Source of the DNA: Halobacillus hunanensis
GTDB taxonomy: Bacteria; Bacillota; Bacilli; Bacillales; Halobacillaceae
Reading direction: 5' to 3'
Length of the DNA: 64,000 nucleotides
Assembly (NCBI RefSeq): GCF_900166655.1
Contig: NZ_FVZB01000006.1
Coordinates: 1,302,001 to 1,366,000 of the forward strand
The position numbers and the translations under genes were made by a program. This document shows, one piece after another, positions 46,050 through 55,104 of the stretch; within the stretch, counting starts at the first letter, position 1; every line of letters starts with the position of its first letter. Under the pieces are notes generated by a model that worked only from the letters and a program-made list of their open reading frames with translations, searched no databases and was not told the origin of the DNA.

Positions 46050-47714
46050 TTGAAAAAAGGCAATTTATGGTTATTATTATCTTTAATGATGACATTCGTA
46101 TTAGCCGCATGCAGCGGTGGGGAAAGTACATCAAGTAATTCTAGTGGAGAAGAAGAAAGCAGCAGTGAAAGTGATGTTAAACAGGAGATAACCATCACAG
46201 CAAAAAGTGAAATTGCAAGTATGGATCCTTCATTAATAACAGATACGGTTTCATTCCAATGGGCCGGTGAAACACTGGAGGGACTATTCCGATTGGACAA
46301 GGACGGCAACCTTTCACCGGGTATTGCTAAAGATAGTTCTGTTAGTGAAGATGGACTAACTTGGACTTTTAACCTGCGTGAAGATGCTAAATGGGCTAAT
46401 GGGGATCCTGTAACCGCCCATGACTTCGTGTATTCCTGGCAGCGTGCAGTAGACCCTGCAACTGGATCTGAATATGGACCTTATTTCCTTGGCGGTGTAG
46501 TCAAAAATGCTACAGCCATTAGTGAAGGTGAAATGGATCCATCAGAACTTGGTGCAGTGGCCGTTGATGATCATACATTAGAAGTTCACCTTGAAAAGCC
46601 AGTTCCATATTTCAAAAATATGACGGTTTTCATCACATTTATGCCTCTTAATCAAGATTATGTAGAGAAGCATGGAGATAAGTTTGGAACCGAAGCGAAG
46701 TTTACCCTGGCGAATGGACCTTTTAAAATGACAGAGTGGAACCATGGCGAAGGATGGACCCTTGTTAAAAATGAATCTTACTGGGATGCAGACGCCGTTA
46801 AGCTGCAAAAGCTTGAAGGAAAAGTCATTAAAGAAATCTCAACTGGGGTTAACCTCTATCAATCTGGTCAAATTGACCAAGCAGAACTTAACGCTGAATT
46901 CGTCGACCAATATTCAACTTCTGAAGATTTCAGAATAGCAGAGCAGCCGTATTTATACTTCTTCAAATTCAATCAGGCGAATGAAGTGTTAGCAAATGTA
47001 CATGCACGTAAAGCTATTTCCCTTGCGATTGATCGCCAAGCTTTAGTTGACGTCATCTTAAACGATGGCTCTATCGTAGCTGAAGGGTATGTTCCATCCA
47101 ACTTTGTGAACAAACCAGGTACCGACAAAGGTTTCCGTGAAGTACAGGGATCACTTGTGGAATCTAATGAAGCTAAAGCTAAAGAACATTGGGCAAAAGC
47201 ACTCGAAGCACTTGGAAAAGAAGAAGTAACATTAGAAATCTTAGGTGATGATACAGGAACATCACAAAATGCTATGGCTTACTACAAAGATCAATTAGAA
47301 ACAAAACTTGAGGGACTTACAATCGAACTTGTGCAAGTTCCTTTCAAAGAACGTGTGCGCCGAGGACAAGAATCAGAATTTGAAATCCTTGCCGCTACTT
47401 GGGGACCTGACTATGTGGACCCGAACACCTATTTAAATATGTATTTGACTGACGGACAAAATAATAACATGAACTTCTCTAGCGAAGAGTATGATGCACT
47501 AATTGCAAAAGCAAATGGTGAATATGCTCAACAGCCGCAAAAGCGTTTTGAAACTTTCCTAGAAGCTGAAAGATTACTTTTAGAAGAATATGCTGCCGTA
47601 GCACCGATTTACCAGGATGCGAAAGCTATGCTATTCAGGCCATCTATTAAAAACGCATTCGCTACAGCTACCGGCCCAGAATTTGAATTTAAGTGGGCAT
47701 ATGTAGAGGAATAA
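46050..47714 (+). CDS. oligopeptide ABC transporter substrate-binding lipoprotein (OppA type)
   Basis: Binds peptides outside the membrane for an Opp-type ABC importer. The 554-residue protein has a lipoprotein signal with lipobox LAAC (C21), an acidic serine-rich linker and a family-5 solute-binding domain (about 45-554, with LTWTFNLREDAKWANGDPVTA and PYFLGG). The start is TTG at 46050 behind a strong GGGGGAGG site. No permease or ATPase genes follow, so it is an orphan binding protein in this window. Confidence 0.88.
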   Translation: MKKGNLWLLLSLMMTFVLAACSGGESTSSNSSGEEESSSESDVKQEITITAKSEIASMDPSLITDTVSFQWAGETLEGLFRLDKDGNLSPGIAKDSSVSEDGLTWTFNLREDAKWANGDPVTAHDFVYSWQRAVDPATGSEYGPYFLGGVVKNATAISEGEMDPSELGAVAVDDHTLEVHLEKPVPYFKNMTVFITFMPLNQDYVEKHGDKFGTEAKFTLANGPFKMTEWNHGEGWTLVKNESYWDADAVKLQKLEGKVIKEISTGVNLYQSGQIDQAELNAEFVDQYSTSEDFRIAEQPYLYFFKFNQANEVLANVHARKAISLAIDRQALVDVILNDGSIVAEGYVPSNFVNKPGTDKGFREVQGSLVESNEAKAKEHWAKALEALGKEEVTLEILGDDTGTSQNAMAYYKDQLETKLEGLTIELVQVPFKERVRRGQESEFEILAATWGPDYVDPNTYLNMYLTDGQNNNMNFSSEEYDALIAKANGEYAQQPQKRFETFLEAERLLLEEYAAVAPIYQDAKAMLFRPSIKNAFATATGPEFEFKWAYVEE

Positions 47715-47728
47715 TCACAAACACAAAT

Positions 47729-47763
47729 AATACCTCTGTTGATTTACTCAACAGAGGTATTTT
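47729..47763. terminator. bidirectional terminator between oppA-like gene and hmp
   Basis: ATACCTCTGTTGA pairs with TCAACAGAGGTAT; A/T runs on both sides serve the two convergent genes. Confidence 0.88.
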
Positions 47764-47769
47764 GCTGCT

Positions 47770-48990
47770 TTAATCGAGGCTTCCTTCCGGGCCAAAGAAC
47801 TCATAGTTTCTTCGCTCTTCCGGTATTCCCCAAGCTTTCAGTGAATGATGTACAGCCTTCATAAATCCTTCAGGTCCACAATAATAAAAGTCTGCCTGTT
47901 GCGGTACATTTTCCTGAAGCCATTCTAAATCAATATATCCTGTTTTATCATATCCACTATCCTGTTCAGATGGATCCTCATAAATGGTATAAGCTTTTAC
48001 GGAAGGATAATCTAGCACCACTTCTCTCATATCCTCCTTAAATGCGTGGACACTACCATTGCGTGCTGCATGAATAAAGTAAATATCACGACCTGTTTGT
48101 TTCATAGTTGAGGTTTTAAGCATACTCATTAATGGTGTTAGTCCTACACCGCCACTAACTAGCACGACAGGATTTTCTGATTCCGTATTCAAGTGGAAGT
48201 CCCCAGCTGGGGCACTGATTGATACGACATCCCCAGTTTCTATCTGATTGTGTAAAAAACTAGATACAATACCTGCTGGATTCCCTCCAATTTCATCTTC
48301 CCTTTTTACACTAATACGATAGTAGCCTTTGCCAGGGGAATCAGATAGACTGTATTGTCTCAGGTGTGTATGTTCTTCGCCGGGAATTTCAGCTTTAATC
48401 GTAATATATTGACCCGGTTTATAGTCGGACAATTCACCGCCATCCACTGGCTCCATGTAGAAGGATGTGATCACATCACTTTCCTTTACCTTCCTCACAA
48501 TCCGAAATTCACGATAATCATTCCAACCGCCTTTTTGTACGGCAGCATCATAGTACTTCTGTTTTTCTACTTCTATAAATGCTTCTGCAATCACACCATA
48601 AGCTTCTCCCCATGCTTCGATGATGTCATCAGTAGCAGCATCACCTAGGACCTCTTTAATAGCTAGTAGCAAATACTCACCTACAATAGGGTAATGCTCA
48701 GGTTTGACATTTAAACTCCGGTGTTTCTCAGAAATCTGCATAACTGTCGGCATGATCACACTTAAATCGTCAATATGTTGTGCAGCCGCATAAACCGCAT
48801 TAGCCAAAGCCTTAGGCTGTCTTCCTGCCCTTTGGTTCGTTTGGTTAAAAATGTTCCTTAATTCAGGATAATCAGCAAACATCCGCTGATAGAAACACTT
48901 TGTAATAGCTTCCCCATGCTCTGCCAGTACAGGTACAGTTGACTTAACTATTTTTACGGTCTCTTCATTTAATTGAGTTTTTACAGTCAT
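47770..48990 (-). CDS. hmp: flavohemoglobin (nitric oxide dioxygenase)
   Basis: Detoxifies nitric oxide to nitrate with O2 and NAD(P)H. The 406-residue protein has an N-terminal globin domain (about 1-140, proximal His in LKVEHYPIVGEYLL region), an FAD domain with RQYSLS near residue 205, and an NAD domain with LVSGGVGLTP near residue 270. GGGAG precedes the ATG. It is divergent from nsrR across a palindromic NsrR site. Confidence 0.95.
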   Translation of the reverse strand: MTVKTQLNEETVKIVKSTVPVLAEHGEAITKCFYQRMFADYPELRNIFNQTNQRAGRQPKALANAVYAAAQHIDDLSVIMPTVMQISEKHRSLNVKPEHYPIVGEYLLLAIKEVLGDAATDDIIEAWGEAYGVIAEAFIEVEKQKYYDAAVQKGGWNDYREFRIVRKVKESDVITSFYMEPVDGGELSDYKPGQYITIKAEIPGEEHTHLRQYSLSDSPGKGYYRISVKREDEIGGNPAGIVSSFLHNQIETGDVVSISAPAGDFHLNTESENPVVLVSGGVGLTPLMSMLKTSTMKQTGRDIYFIHAARNGSVHAFKEDMREVVLDYPSVKAYTIYEDPSEQDSGYDKTGYIDLEWLQENVPQQADFYYCGPEGFMKAVHHSLKAWGIPEERRNYEFFGPEGSLD

Positions 48991-49006
48991 AGAAATACTC
49001 CCTTTA

Positions 49007-49031
49007 AAAGATGTATTTTTAATACATCTTT
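49007..49031. promoter_or_regulatory. NsrR operator of hmp
   Basis: AAAGATGTATT and AATACATCTTT flank TTT in a near-perfect palindrome that fits the AAGATGYATTT-type NsrR consensus. It lies directly after the hmp -10 box. A half site AATACATCTTT recurs at 49069-49079. Confidence 0.8.
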
Positions 49032-49061
49032 ATTATAAAAATAATCTCTATATAAAAGCAA
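49032..49061 (-). promoter_or_regulatory. hmp promoter
   Basis: Minus-strand -35 TTGCTT (49056-49061) and -10 TATAAT (49032-49037), 18 bases apart, with the NsrR palindrome just downstream. Confidence 0.7.
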
Positions 49062-49177
49062 TATTATAAATACATCTTTTGTGACAATATTGTAACAAGC
49101 TAAACAATCGAAAGCAGAAAGACAACTTGCAGATTATATGATAAGATAATGGAAAACTAAAATGAGGATTTTTATAT

Positions 49178-49615
49178 ATGCGCTTAAAAAAATATACGGA
49201 TTACGCTCTGAGAGTACTAATTTATACAGCCTCTATTCCAAAAGATCAATTAGCGAGTAAAAAAGAAATCTCTGAAGTCTTTCATATTTCTGAGAACCAC
49301 CTGGGGAAAATTATTCATCAGTTAAACAAGCTTGAGTTGATTGAAACCATTCGTGGGAGAAGCGGAGGATTAAAGCTGGCAAAGGAACCCAGAGATATTA
49401 ACATTGGTTATGTAGTCAGGGCAATGGAAGATGATTTTCTTCTGTTAGAGTGTTTTGACAATGACACCAATTACTGCGTGATTACACCTGCCTGCAAGCT
49501 AAGGCGTGTATTAAATGATGCCTTACGTGCTTTTTTAGAGGTGGTCGATAACTATACACTGCATGATTTATTGTCCAACAAGGATGATTTAAGAGAGCTT
49601 ATGGATATAACCTAG
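49178..49615 (+). CDS. nsrR: NsrR, Rrf2-family NO-sensing repressor
   Basis: A 145-residue Rrf2 regulator with an N-terminal winged helix (SKKEISEVFHISENHLGKIIHQL) and three cysteines C91, C99 and C105 (LECFDNDTNYCVITPACKL) that hold an iron-sulfur cluster. NO damages the cluster and frees hmp. The ATG has a GAGGA site. Divergence from hmp and the adjacent palindrome support the name. Confidence 0.88.
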   Translation: MRLKKYTDYALRVLIYTASIPKDQLASKKEISEVFHISENHLGKIIHQLNKLELIETIRGRSGGLKLAKEPRDINIGYVVRAMEDDFLLLECFDNDTNYCVITPACKLRRVLNDALRAFLEVVDNYTLHDLLSNKDDLRELMDIT

Positions 49616-49650
49616 AGAGATGCAGGAGGCCAGACCATTTTAAAAACGAA

Positions 49651-49692
49651 AAAAAGGCCGTTCAGTTGTTTAACTAGCTGAACGGCCTTTAT
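49651..49692. terminator. terminator of nsrR and rpsR
   Basis: AAAGGCCGTTCAG pairs with CTGAACGGCCTTT; flanked by A and T on both sides, it ends both convergent units. Confidence 0.88.
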
Positions 49693-49702
49693 TTATTGCT
49701 AT

Positions 49703-49930
49703 TTATTCAGCACTGTAAGGTAATAGTGCCATTTGACGAGCGCGTTTGATTGCTTTCGTCAATTTACGTTGATATTTTGCAGAAGTTCCAGTTACGCGAC
49801 GAGGAAGAATTTTTCCACGGTCGGAAATGAAACGTCTAAGCAAGTCAGTATCTTTAAAGTCGATATGTGTGATTCCGTTTGCTGTAAAGAAACACACCTT
49901 TTTACGTTTACCGCGTCCACGACGTGCCAT
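49703..49930 (-). CDS. rpsR: 30S ribosomal protein S18
   Basis: A 75-residue S18 with a basic N-terminus ([12 protein letters not shown]) and core [27 protein letters not shown]. Third gene of rpsF-ssb-rpsR. A GGAGGG site precedes the ATG. Confidence 0.97.
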   Translation of the reverse strand: MARRGRGKRKKVCFFTANGITHIDFKDTDLLRRFISDRGKILPRRVTGTSAKYQRKLTKAIKRARQMALLPYSAE

Positions 49931-49952
49931 GAGGCGTCCCTCCTTTACTTAT

Positions 49953-50438
49953 TTAGAATGGTAAATCATCATCAGAGATGTCGATCGGCTCTCCATTATC
50001 TGCGAAAGGATCATCATCTTTATTATTATTATTTGAACCGAAGTTATTACCTGGTTGCTGTTGATTCTGATTTGGTTGGAATCCTGAACCTTGTTGGCCG
50101 CCTCCGTTTTTGGATGCACCTTTAGATTCTAGGAACTGTACGCTGTCTGCAACAACTTCTGTTACAAACACACGCTTACCTTCTTGATTATCGAAACTTC
50201 TGGACTGTAATCGCCCGTCCACACCGATAAGACTGCCTTTGCTCATAAAATTGGCAAGGTTTTCAGCAGCTCGTCTCCAAACAACGCAGTTAATGAAATC
50301 TGCATCACGATCACCCTGGTTATTTGAGAATGGTCGATTCACTGCAACAGTGAAGTTGGCAACAGCTACCCCATTTGGCGTATAGCGTAAATCCGGATCC
50401 TTCGTTAATCTGCCGACTAAAACGACACGATTTAACAT
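49953..50438 (-). CDS. ssb: single-stranded DNA-binding protein
   Basis: A 161-residue SSB: OB-fold domain (about 1-105, [21 protein letters not shown]), a Gly/Asn/Gln-rich linker and the acidic protein-interaction tip DDDLPF. The ATG at 50438 has AAGGGGTGG five bases upstream; a GTG at 50447 is less likely. Twelve bases separate it from rpsF. Confidence 0.96.
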   Translation of the reverse strand: MLNRVVLVGRLTKDPDLRYTPNGVAVANFTVAVNRPFSNNQGDRDADFINCVVWRRAAENLANFMSKGSLIGVDGRLQSRSFDNQEGKRVFVTEVVADSVQFLESKGASKNGGGQQGSGFQPNQNQQQPGNNFGSNNNNKDDDPFADNGEPIDISDDDLPF

Positions 50439-50450
50439 CAGAACCACCCC

Positions 50451-50741
50451 TTATTTGTCATCTTCGCGTACAGCGATGTGGCGGATAACATCATCCGAGA
50501 ACTTCGCTTGACGGTCGAATTCATTGATCGCTTCACGATCACCTTTGAAGTTGATCGTTACATAGATCCCATCACGATAATCATTAATTTCGTAAGCAAG
50601 ACGACGCTTGCCAACTTCTTTAAGATTTTCGATTTCCGCACCATTATTTGTAAGGATACCGCTGAAACGCTCAACTACAGCTGTTTTAGCTTCCTCCTCG
50701 ATGTCTGGGCGGATGATGTACATGATTTCATAATTTCTCAT
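50451..50741 (-). CDS. rpsF: 30S ribosomal protein S6
   Basis: A 96-residue S6 ([30 protein letters not shown]). First gene of the rpsF-ssb-rpsR operon. A leader at 50755-50812 looks like the S6:S18 binding motif, so the operon is probably autoregulated. Confidence 0.97.
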   Translation of the reverse strand: MRNYEIMYIIRPDIEEEAKTAVVERFSGILTNNGAEIENLKEVGKRRLAYEINDYRDGIYVTINFKGDREAINEFDRQAKFSDDVIRHIAVREDDK

Positions 50742-50754
50742 CCGTATTCACCTC

Positions 50755-50812
50755 CTTATGGACTTAACGGCTCCTTTAACAGGAAAGGAGCAAGGAGTAA
50801 TTTAACTATAAT
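50755..50812 (-). ncRNA. candidate S6:S18 ribosomal-protein leader of rpsF
   Basis: On the minus strand GCTCCTTT and AAAGGAGC form a hairpin followed directly by CCGTTAAG, then the ribosome site AAGGAGGTG. A hairpin with an adjacent CCG element before rpsF matches the S6:S18 leader motif known in many bacteria. Confidence 0.6.
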
Positions 50813-50885
50813 TACTCACAATGTTGTATTATATCAAAAGTACATCGGAAATACAATACGTTAACGGAGAGATCCGGGTTTTGGC

Positions 50886-51983
50886 TTATACGTTGAATCG
50901 GAAATGGATAACATCGCCATCTTTAACTAAATACTCTTTTCCTTCTAAACGAACTCGGCCACGATCTCGAGCTACTCCCATAGTTCCAGCATCCACAAGG
51001 TCTTCGTAAGATACTGTCTCCGCACGAATAAATCCGCGTTCAAAGTCAGTATGGATAATCCCCGCAGCTTGAGGAGCTGTCATTCCTTCTTTAAACGTCC
51101 AAGCACGAACCTCTTGCTCGCCAGCTGTAAAGTAAGTAGCTAGCCCTAACAAGTTATAGGTTGCTTTAATCAATTGATCCAAGCCAGATTCTTCAATACC
51201 AAGGTCTTCGAGGAACTCTTGTTTTTCTTCCCCATTCAACTCGGCAATTTCAGCTTCAATTTTTGCACATATGACAATAACCTCTGCATTCTCCTGGGCT
51301 GCAAACTCCCGGATCTGCTTCACTTTATCATTGTCACCTTCACCGATCTCCTCTTCACTCACATTAGCTACGTATAAGATCGGCTTAGAAGTTAATAAGT
51401 GCAAGCCTTTTACAACCTTGTGCTGATCCGTTGAGAATTCAATTGCTCGAGCAGGGGTTTCACCCTCAAGACCTTCTTTAAGCTTTTCTAAAACTGCATA
51501 TTCAGCTACTGCATCCTTATCTTTTTGGCGAGCCATTTTGGCCACCCGGTCCAAACGCTTTGAAACAGTTTCCAAATCGGCTAAAATCAATTCTAAATTA
51601 ATCGTTTCGATATCTGATATTGGATCTACTTGTCCGGAAACATGTGTGATATTCTCATCTTCAAATGCACGTACAACGTGGCAAATTGCATCTACTTGGC
51701 GAATATGGGATAAGAACTGATTTCCTAACCCTTCTCCCTTGCTAGCTCCCTTAACAATACCGGCAATATCGGTAAATTCGAATGCTGTCGGTACTGTCTT
51801 CTTCGGATTGACCAGCTCAGTTAACTTTTCTAGTCGAGGGTCCGGAACCTCCACAATCCCAACGTTTGGATCAATGGTGGCAAACGGATAGTTTGCAGAC
51901 AATGCTCCAGCCTGCGTAATTGCGTTAAATAAAGTAGACTTGCCCACGTTAGGCAATCCTACAATTCCAGCTGTTAATGCCAT
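50886..51983 (-). CDS. ychF: redox-regulated ATPase YchF (Obg-related, ribosome-linked)
   Basis: A 365-residue P-loop protein of the Obg/YchF group: G1 GLPNVGKST (8-16), G3 DIAGIVKGA, and the altered G4 motif NVSEEE, which explains ATP preference. The C-terminal TGS-like domain ends KDGDVIHFRFNV. Conserved in this position upstream of rpsF (B. subtilis yyaF). Confidence 0.95.
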   Translation of the reverse strand: MALTAGIVGLPNVGKSTLFNAITQAGALSANYPFATIDPNVGIVEVPDPRLEKLTELVNPKKTVPTAFEFTDIAGIVKGASKGEGLGNQFLSHIRQVDAICHVVRAFEDENITHVSGQVDPISDIETINLELILADLETVSKRLDRVAKMARQKDKDAVAEYAVLEKLKEGLEGETPARAIEFSTDQHKVVKGLHLLTSKPILYVANVSEEEIGEGDNDKVKQIREFAAQENAEVIVICAKIEAEIAELNGEEKQEFLEDLGIEESGLDQLIKATYNLLGLATYFTAGEQEVRAWTFKEGMTAPQAAGIIHTDFERGFIRAETVSYEDLVDAGTMGVARDRGRVRLEGKEYLVKDGDVIHFRFNV

Positions 51984-52078
51984 ATAAAAATTCCACTCCT
52001 TAAGGATTTACATACATGTATGTTCGGTCATATCAATTATAGATACTGTACAAAAAAATAACAACCTATGCAAAATAG

Positions 52079-52110
52079 AAAACAGGCCCCTTCAGGAAGC
52101 CTGTTTTTCA
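52079..52110 (-). terminator. terminator of the mscS-yyzM unit
   Basis: AAACAGG pairs with CCTGTTT, with T-rich flanks, between the yyzM end and the ychF start. Confidence 0.7.
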
Positions 52111-52210
52111 TGTTTACTCTATTTAAAAATCCAAATGTCAGGCCCTCTCACCTCAGTTTATTTTAAAACCTACATTCATATAGGGGGTTAAACAAAGCTG
52201 GGAAACCTTG

Positions 52211-52408
52211 TTATTGTTCACTCGCTTCGAGTACTTTCTTCATCTTCGTTTCAAACTTTTTACGCGGGATTAGCACACTATGCCCGCATCCTTCGCACTT
52301 AATTCTAATATCAGCACCCATGCGTATAATTTTCCAGCGGTTTTCCCCGCATGGATGTGCTTTCTTCATTTGAACTATATCGTTTAAATGATACGTTTTC
52401 TCTGCCAT
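52211..52408 (-). CDS. yyzM: YyzM (DUF951) small protein
   Basis: A 65-residue DUF951 protein: HPCGENRWKIIRMGADIRIKCEGCGH suggests a small metal-binding or nucleic-acid-binding fold with C20, C40 and C43. Function unknown. It follows the mechanosensitive channel gene by 24 bases, as in related genomes. Confidence 0.85.
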   Translation of the reverse strand: MAEKTYHLNDIVQMKKAHPCGENRWKIIRMGADIRIKCEGCGHSVLIPRKKFETKMKKVLEASEQ

Positions 52409-52432
52409 AGCTTTTGCCTCCCGGATATATAA

Positions 52433-53317
52433 TTAAGATGGTTCCTGTCCCGTTTCTTCTTCGTGGCGTGAGTACATCACGATACGCGGATAAGGTATTT
52501 CGATCCCTTTTTCTTCTAAACGCTGTTTTACTTCTCTTCGAAGCGCACGAGCCACACCCCAGTGTTCCATAGGGACTGTTTCACTAATGATCCTCATCAT
52601 AATTTCTGAAGCATTTAAATTATCTACACCTAGCAGTTCTGGTATAGCCGTCATCTGCTCATATCGTTCTGGTAATTCCTCAAGAAGTTCGGATATGATC
52701 TGTTCTGTATATTCAATATTATTTTCATAGGCAATCCTCACATCCACTACAGCAATGCTGTTGTGAATCGAGTAGTTGGTAACTTGGGTAACATTCCCAT
52801 TCGGGAGAATATTGATCTCCCCTGTCCAACTTTTGATTTTAGTCGTCCGTAAACCAATTTCCTCAACAAATCCCTCTACACCAGATGTCAGTACATAGTC
52901 TCCTACAGAAAATTGATCTTCAAAGATAATAAAGAATCCCGAAATGATATCACGTACAAGGTTTTGCGCACCAAACCCAATCGCTAAGCCAGCCACCCCA
53001 GCACCGGCAAGCAACGGTCCAATTTTGATACCAAACACTTCTAATATCATGATAAATGCCGTGAAATAAACGATGTATGTCATGGTATTAATCACAAGCT
53101 TTTTGAGAGTAGATTCACGGCGTGCAGTAATCTGAAAGGGACCGCGTCTACGGTTTTCAAAAAATCGTGATATAATTTTACTGCCGATCCGAATGATTAA
53201 TAGCGAAACAAATAGAATCAGCAATATTTGCAATAGCCCCTGTCCAATTCCAACCCACAATTCAGGACCTGTTATATAGTCAACGAATTTTCCCCAGTCT
53301 ACTAAAGCCTCCTCCAT
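52433..53317 (-). CDS. MscS-family small-conductance mechanosensitive channel
   Basis: A 294-residue MscS channel. Three membrane helices (about 20-42, 68-90 and 98-128), the pore helix containing AGAGVAGLAIGFGAQNLV, then the beta domain (SVGDYVLTSGVEGFVEEIGLRTTKIKSWTGE) and an alpha/beta domain. It releases solutes on sudden osmotic downshift, fitting a salt-adapted host. Confidence 0.92.
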   Translation of the reverse strand: MEEALVDWGKFVDYITGPELWVGIGQGLLQILLILFVSLLIIRIGSKIISRFFENRRRGPFQITARRESTLKKLVINTMTYIVYFTAFIMILEVFGIKIGPLLAGAGVAGLAIGFGAQNLVRDIISGFFIIFEDQFSVGDYVLTSGVEGFVEEIGLRTTKIKSWTGEINILPNGNVTQVTNYSIHNSIAVVDVRIAYENNIEYTEQIISELLEELPERYEQMTAIPELLGVDNLNASEIMMRIISETVPMEHWGVARALRREVKQRLEEKGIEIPYPRIVMYSRHEEETGQEPS

Positions 53318-53371
53318 AAATTACCCTCCTAAGTTTCAGTACTAGAATATGAAACTTATTTTAACAGGTTT

Positions 53372-54388
53372 CTACCGAATTTTGAATCGATGTATGAAAG
53401 GAGAAAGCAGAAGGGAACCCAAAACATATAAGTTAAGCAATCCATAAAGAGGATACAAGTATTCGATCAATGTAGAGAAACCAAAGGATGTAAACGGAAC
53501 CATGATGACAATAGTAATCATGGAAAGGATCCATAACGGTTGTTGTAAATATTCTCTGAACCGAGTTACAATTCCAAGCATCCCTGAAGCAGCGGTCGTG
53601 AACATAGCAATCCACATTACGATCGACATAAATATCATCATTTCAAACGGGTACTCTTTTAATATAGCGAATAAAGGGATTTCATATAAAATAATTTCCT
53701 CGGAAATTTGTATCAAACTATTATTATATAAATAAGAAACTACCCCCAAAAGGAGACCGCTTCCTATGCTTGCTACCCATATTTCACGACGGCTTTCCAC
53801 CTTGTTTCCTATCGCACCAAGAACGGCTATTAATGGAACAACATTAAGAGCTGTAAATGGAAAGGCTGCTTTCCAATTGCTTGTCTCCTTTATGTGCCCG
53901 AACATTGATAAGTTCTGGTCATGAGTAAATAAAAGTAAGACAAAGAGCAATCCACCAATTAATACTGGGAGAACTAAGCTATTAACCGTCACGATCCCTT
54001 TTACATCCCAAACAAACAGTAAAATTAAAGGGATAATAATAGCCAGCACCCCTAATCGGTAAGAAAAGTGAAAGGCTTGCCATGTTGCACCACTTCCCGC
54101 CAGCATCACCACTGTTGTCGTAAATAAATAGAGGATAATCATTCCATCATAAATGCCCGTCAGGTGTCTTCCGACCACTTTTCTAAGGACAGGTAAATAA
54201 TGACCCGCCTTCTGTTCATAGCTGATTCTCATAATACTCATACAACAGAAACTAAACATAAACGAAAATAATAGGATCGCCAGACTGCTATCTTGTCCAA
54301 AAAACTGCCATAGTTCCCTGCCAGATGCATAGCCAGCACCAATTGTTGTTCCTATGATTAAGCACATCCATTTAAAACCTGCTCTCAC
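53372..54388 (-). CDS. yyaD: YkvI/YyaD-like membrane protein
   Basis: A 338-residue protein with about ten hydrophobic segments and the N-terminal signature GTTIGAGYASGRELWQFFG seen in YkvI-type proteins related to the APC transporter superfamily. Length equals B. subtilis YyaD and position beside yyaC agrees. Substrate unknown. The name rests largely on synteny. Confidence 0.7.
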   Translation of the reverse strand: MRAGFKWMCLIIGTTIGAGYASGRELWQFFGQDSSLAILLFSFMFSFCCMSIMRISYEQKAGHYLPVLRKVVGRHLTGIYDGMIILYLFTTTVVMLAGSGATWQAFHFSYRLGVLAIIIPLILLFVWDVKGIVTVNSLVLPVLIGGLLFVLLLFTHDQNLSMFGHIKETSNWKAAFPFTALNVVPLIAVLGAIGNKVESRREIWVASIGSGLLLGVVSYLYNNSLIQISEEIILYEIPLFAILKEYPFEMMIFMSIVMWIAMFTTAASGMLGIVTRFREYLQQPLWILSMITIVIMVPFTSFGFSTLIEYLYPLYGLLNLYVLGSLLLSPFIHRFKIR

Positions 54389-54479
54389 TACAACCGCTCC
54401 CTACTCGATATATTTTGCCACGTATAGAAACATGAAAAGCCTTATATACTGTTACTAATATGTGTCTGGAGGGGTACCT

Positions 54480-55088
54480 ATGAATGTTAAGGACAAGTTT
54501 TCAAAAGGTGAGCAGCGTGTCCATGTAGACGATCCAAATATGAGTGAACAGCTTAGTCATTACCTGTTGGAGTCCCTTCCTAAGGACAAGCAAGTAATTA
54601 TTGCATGTATTGGCACTGACCGATCAACTGGAGATTCTTTAGGACCATTGGTTGGTTCAATGCTTCGAGACCATCCCTTAAAAACTTTCCACGTCTATGG
54701 AACATTAGAGCATCCTTTACATGCCCTAAACCTGAAAGATACAATAAAAGCTATCTATCATACCCATCCATCGCCATTCATTCTTGCCATTGACGCCTGC
54801 CTTGGAAAAAACTCTTCTATTGGAAGTGTATCTATTGGAAAAGGAACGCTTAACCCTGGAGCTGCTTTAAAAAAGGATCTACCGCCTATAGGTGATATGC
54901 ATATAAGCGGAATGGTTAATGTGGGTGGTTTTATGGAATATGTAGTCCTGCAAAATACCCGCTTGCATCACGTTATGAATATGGCTGCAAAAATTGCAGC
55001 AGCTATCCGTTTGGCAGAAGAACAACGCGGAAGTGGCCTTTATACTTATCAGCCTTTAGTAGCTGCAACAAAAAAACAGCAACGGTAA
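54480..55088 (+). CDS. yyaC: YyaC, spore protease-related protein (GPR-like)
   Basis: A 202-residue protein of the YyaC family, related to the germination protease fold. Conserved CIGTDRSTGDSLGPLVG near residue 45 and AIDACLGK near residue 102. A B. subtilis counterpart is expressed in the forespore. ATG at 54480 has GGAGGGG five bases upstream; the longer frame from 54462 overlaps that site. It is divergent from yyaD and opposite in strand to most neighbours. Confidence 0.85.
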   Translation: MNVKDKFSKGEQRVHVDDPNMSEQLSHYLLESLPKDKQVIIACIGTDRSTGDSLGPLVGSMLRDHPLKTFHVYGTLEHPLHALNLKDTIKAIYHTHPSPFILAIDACLGKNSSIGSVSIGKGTLNPGAALKKDLPPIGDMHISGMVNVGGFMEYVVLQNTRLHHVMNMAAKIAAAIRLAEEQRGSGLYTYQPLVAATKKQQR

Positions 55089-55104
55089 GGCATCCGTTGC
55101 TGTT
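55069..55104 (-). terminator. terminator of the DUF554 gene, overlapping the yyaC end
   Basis: AACAGCAACGG pairs with CCGTTGCTGTT; the minus-strand side ends in seven T. The hairpin covers the yyaC stop codon, so the two convergent genes share it. Confidence 0.82.
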
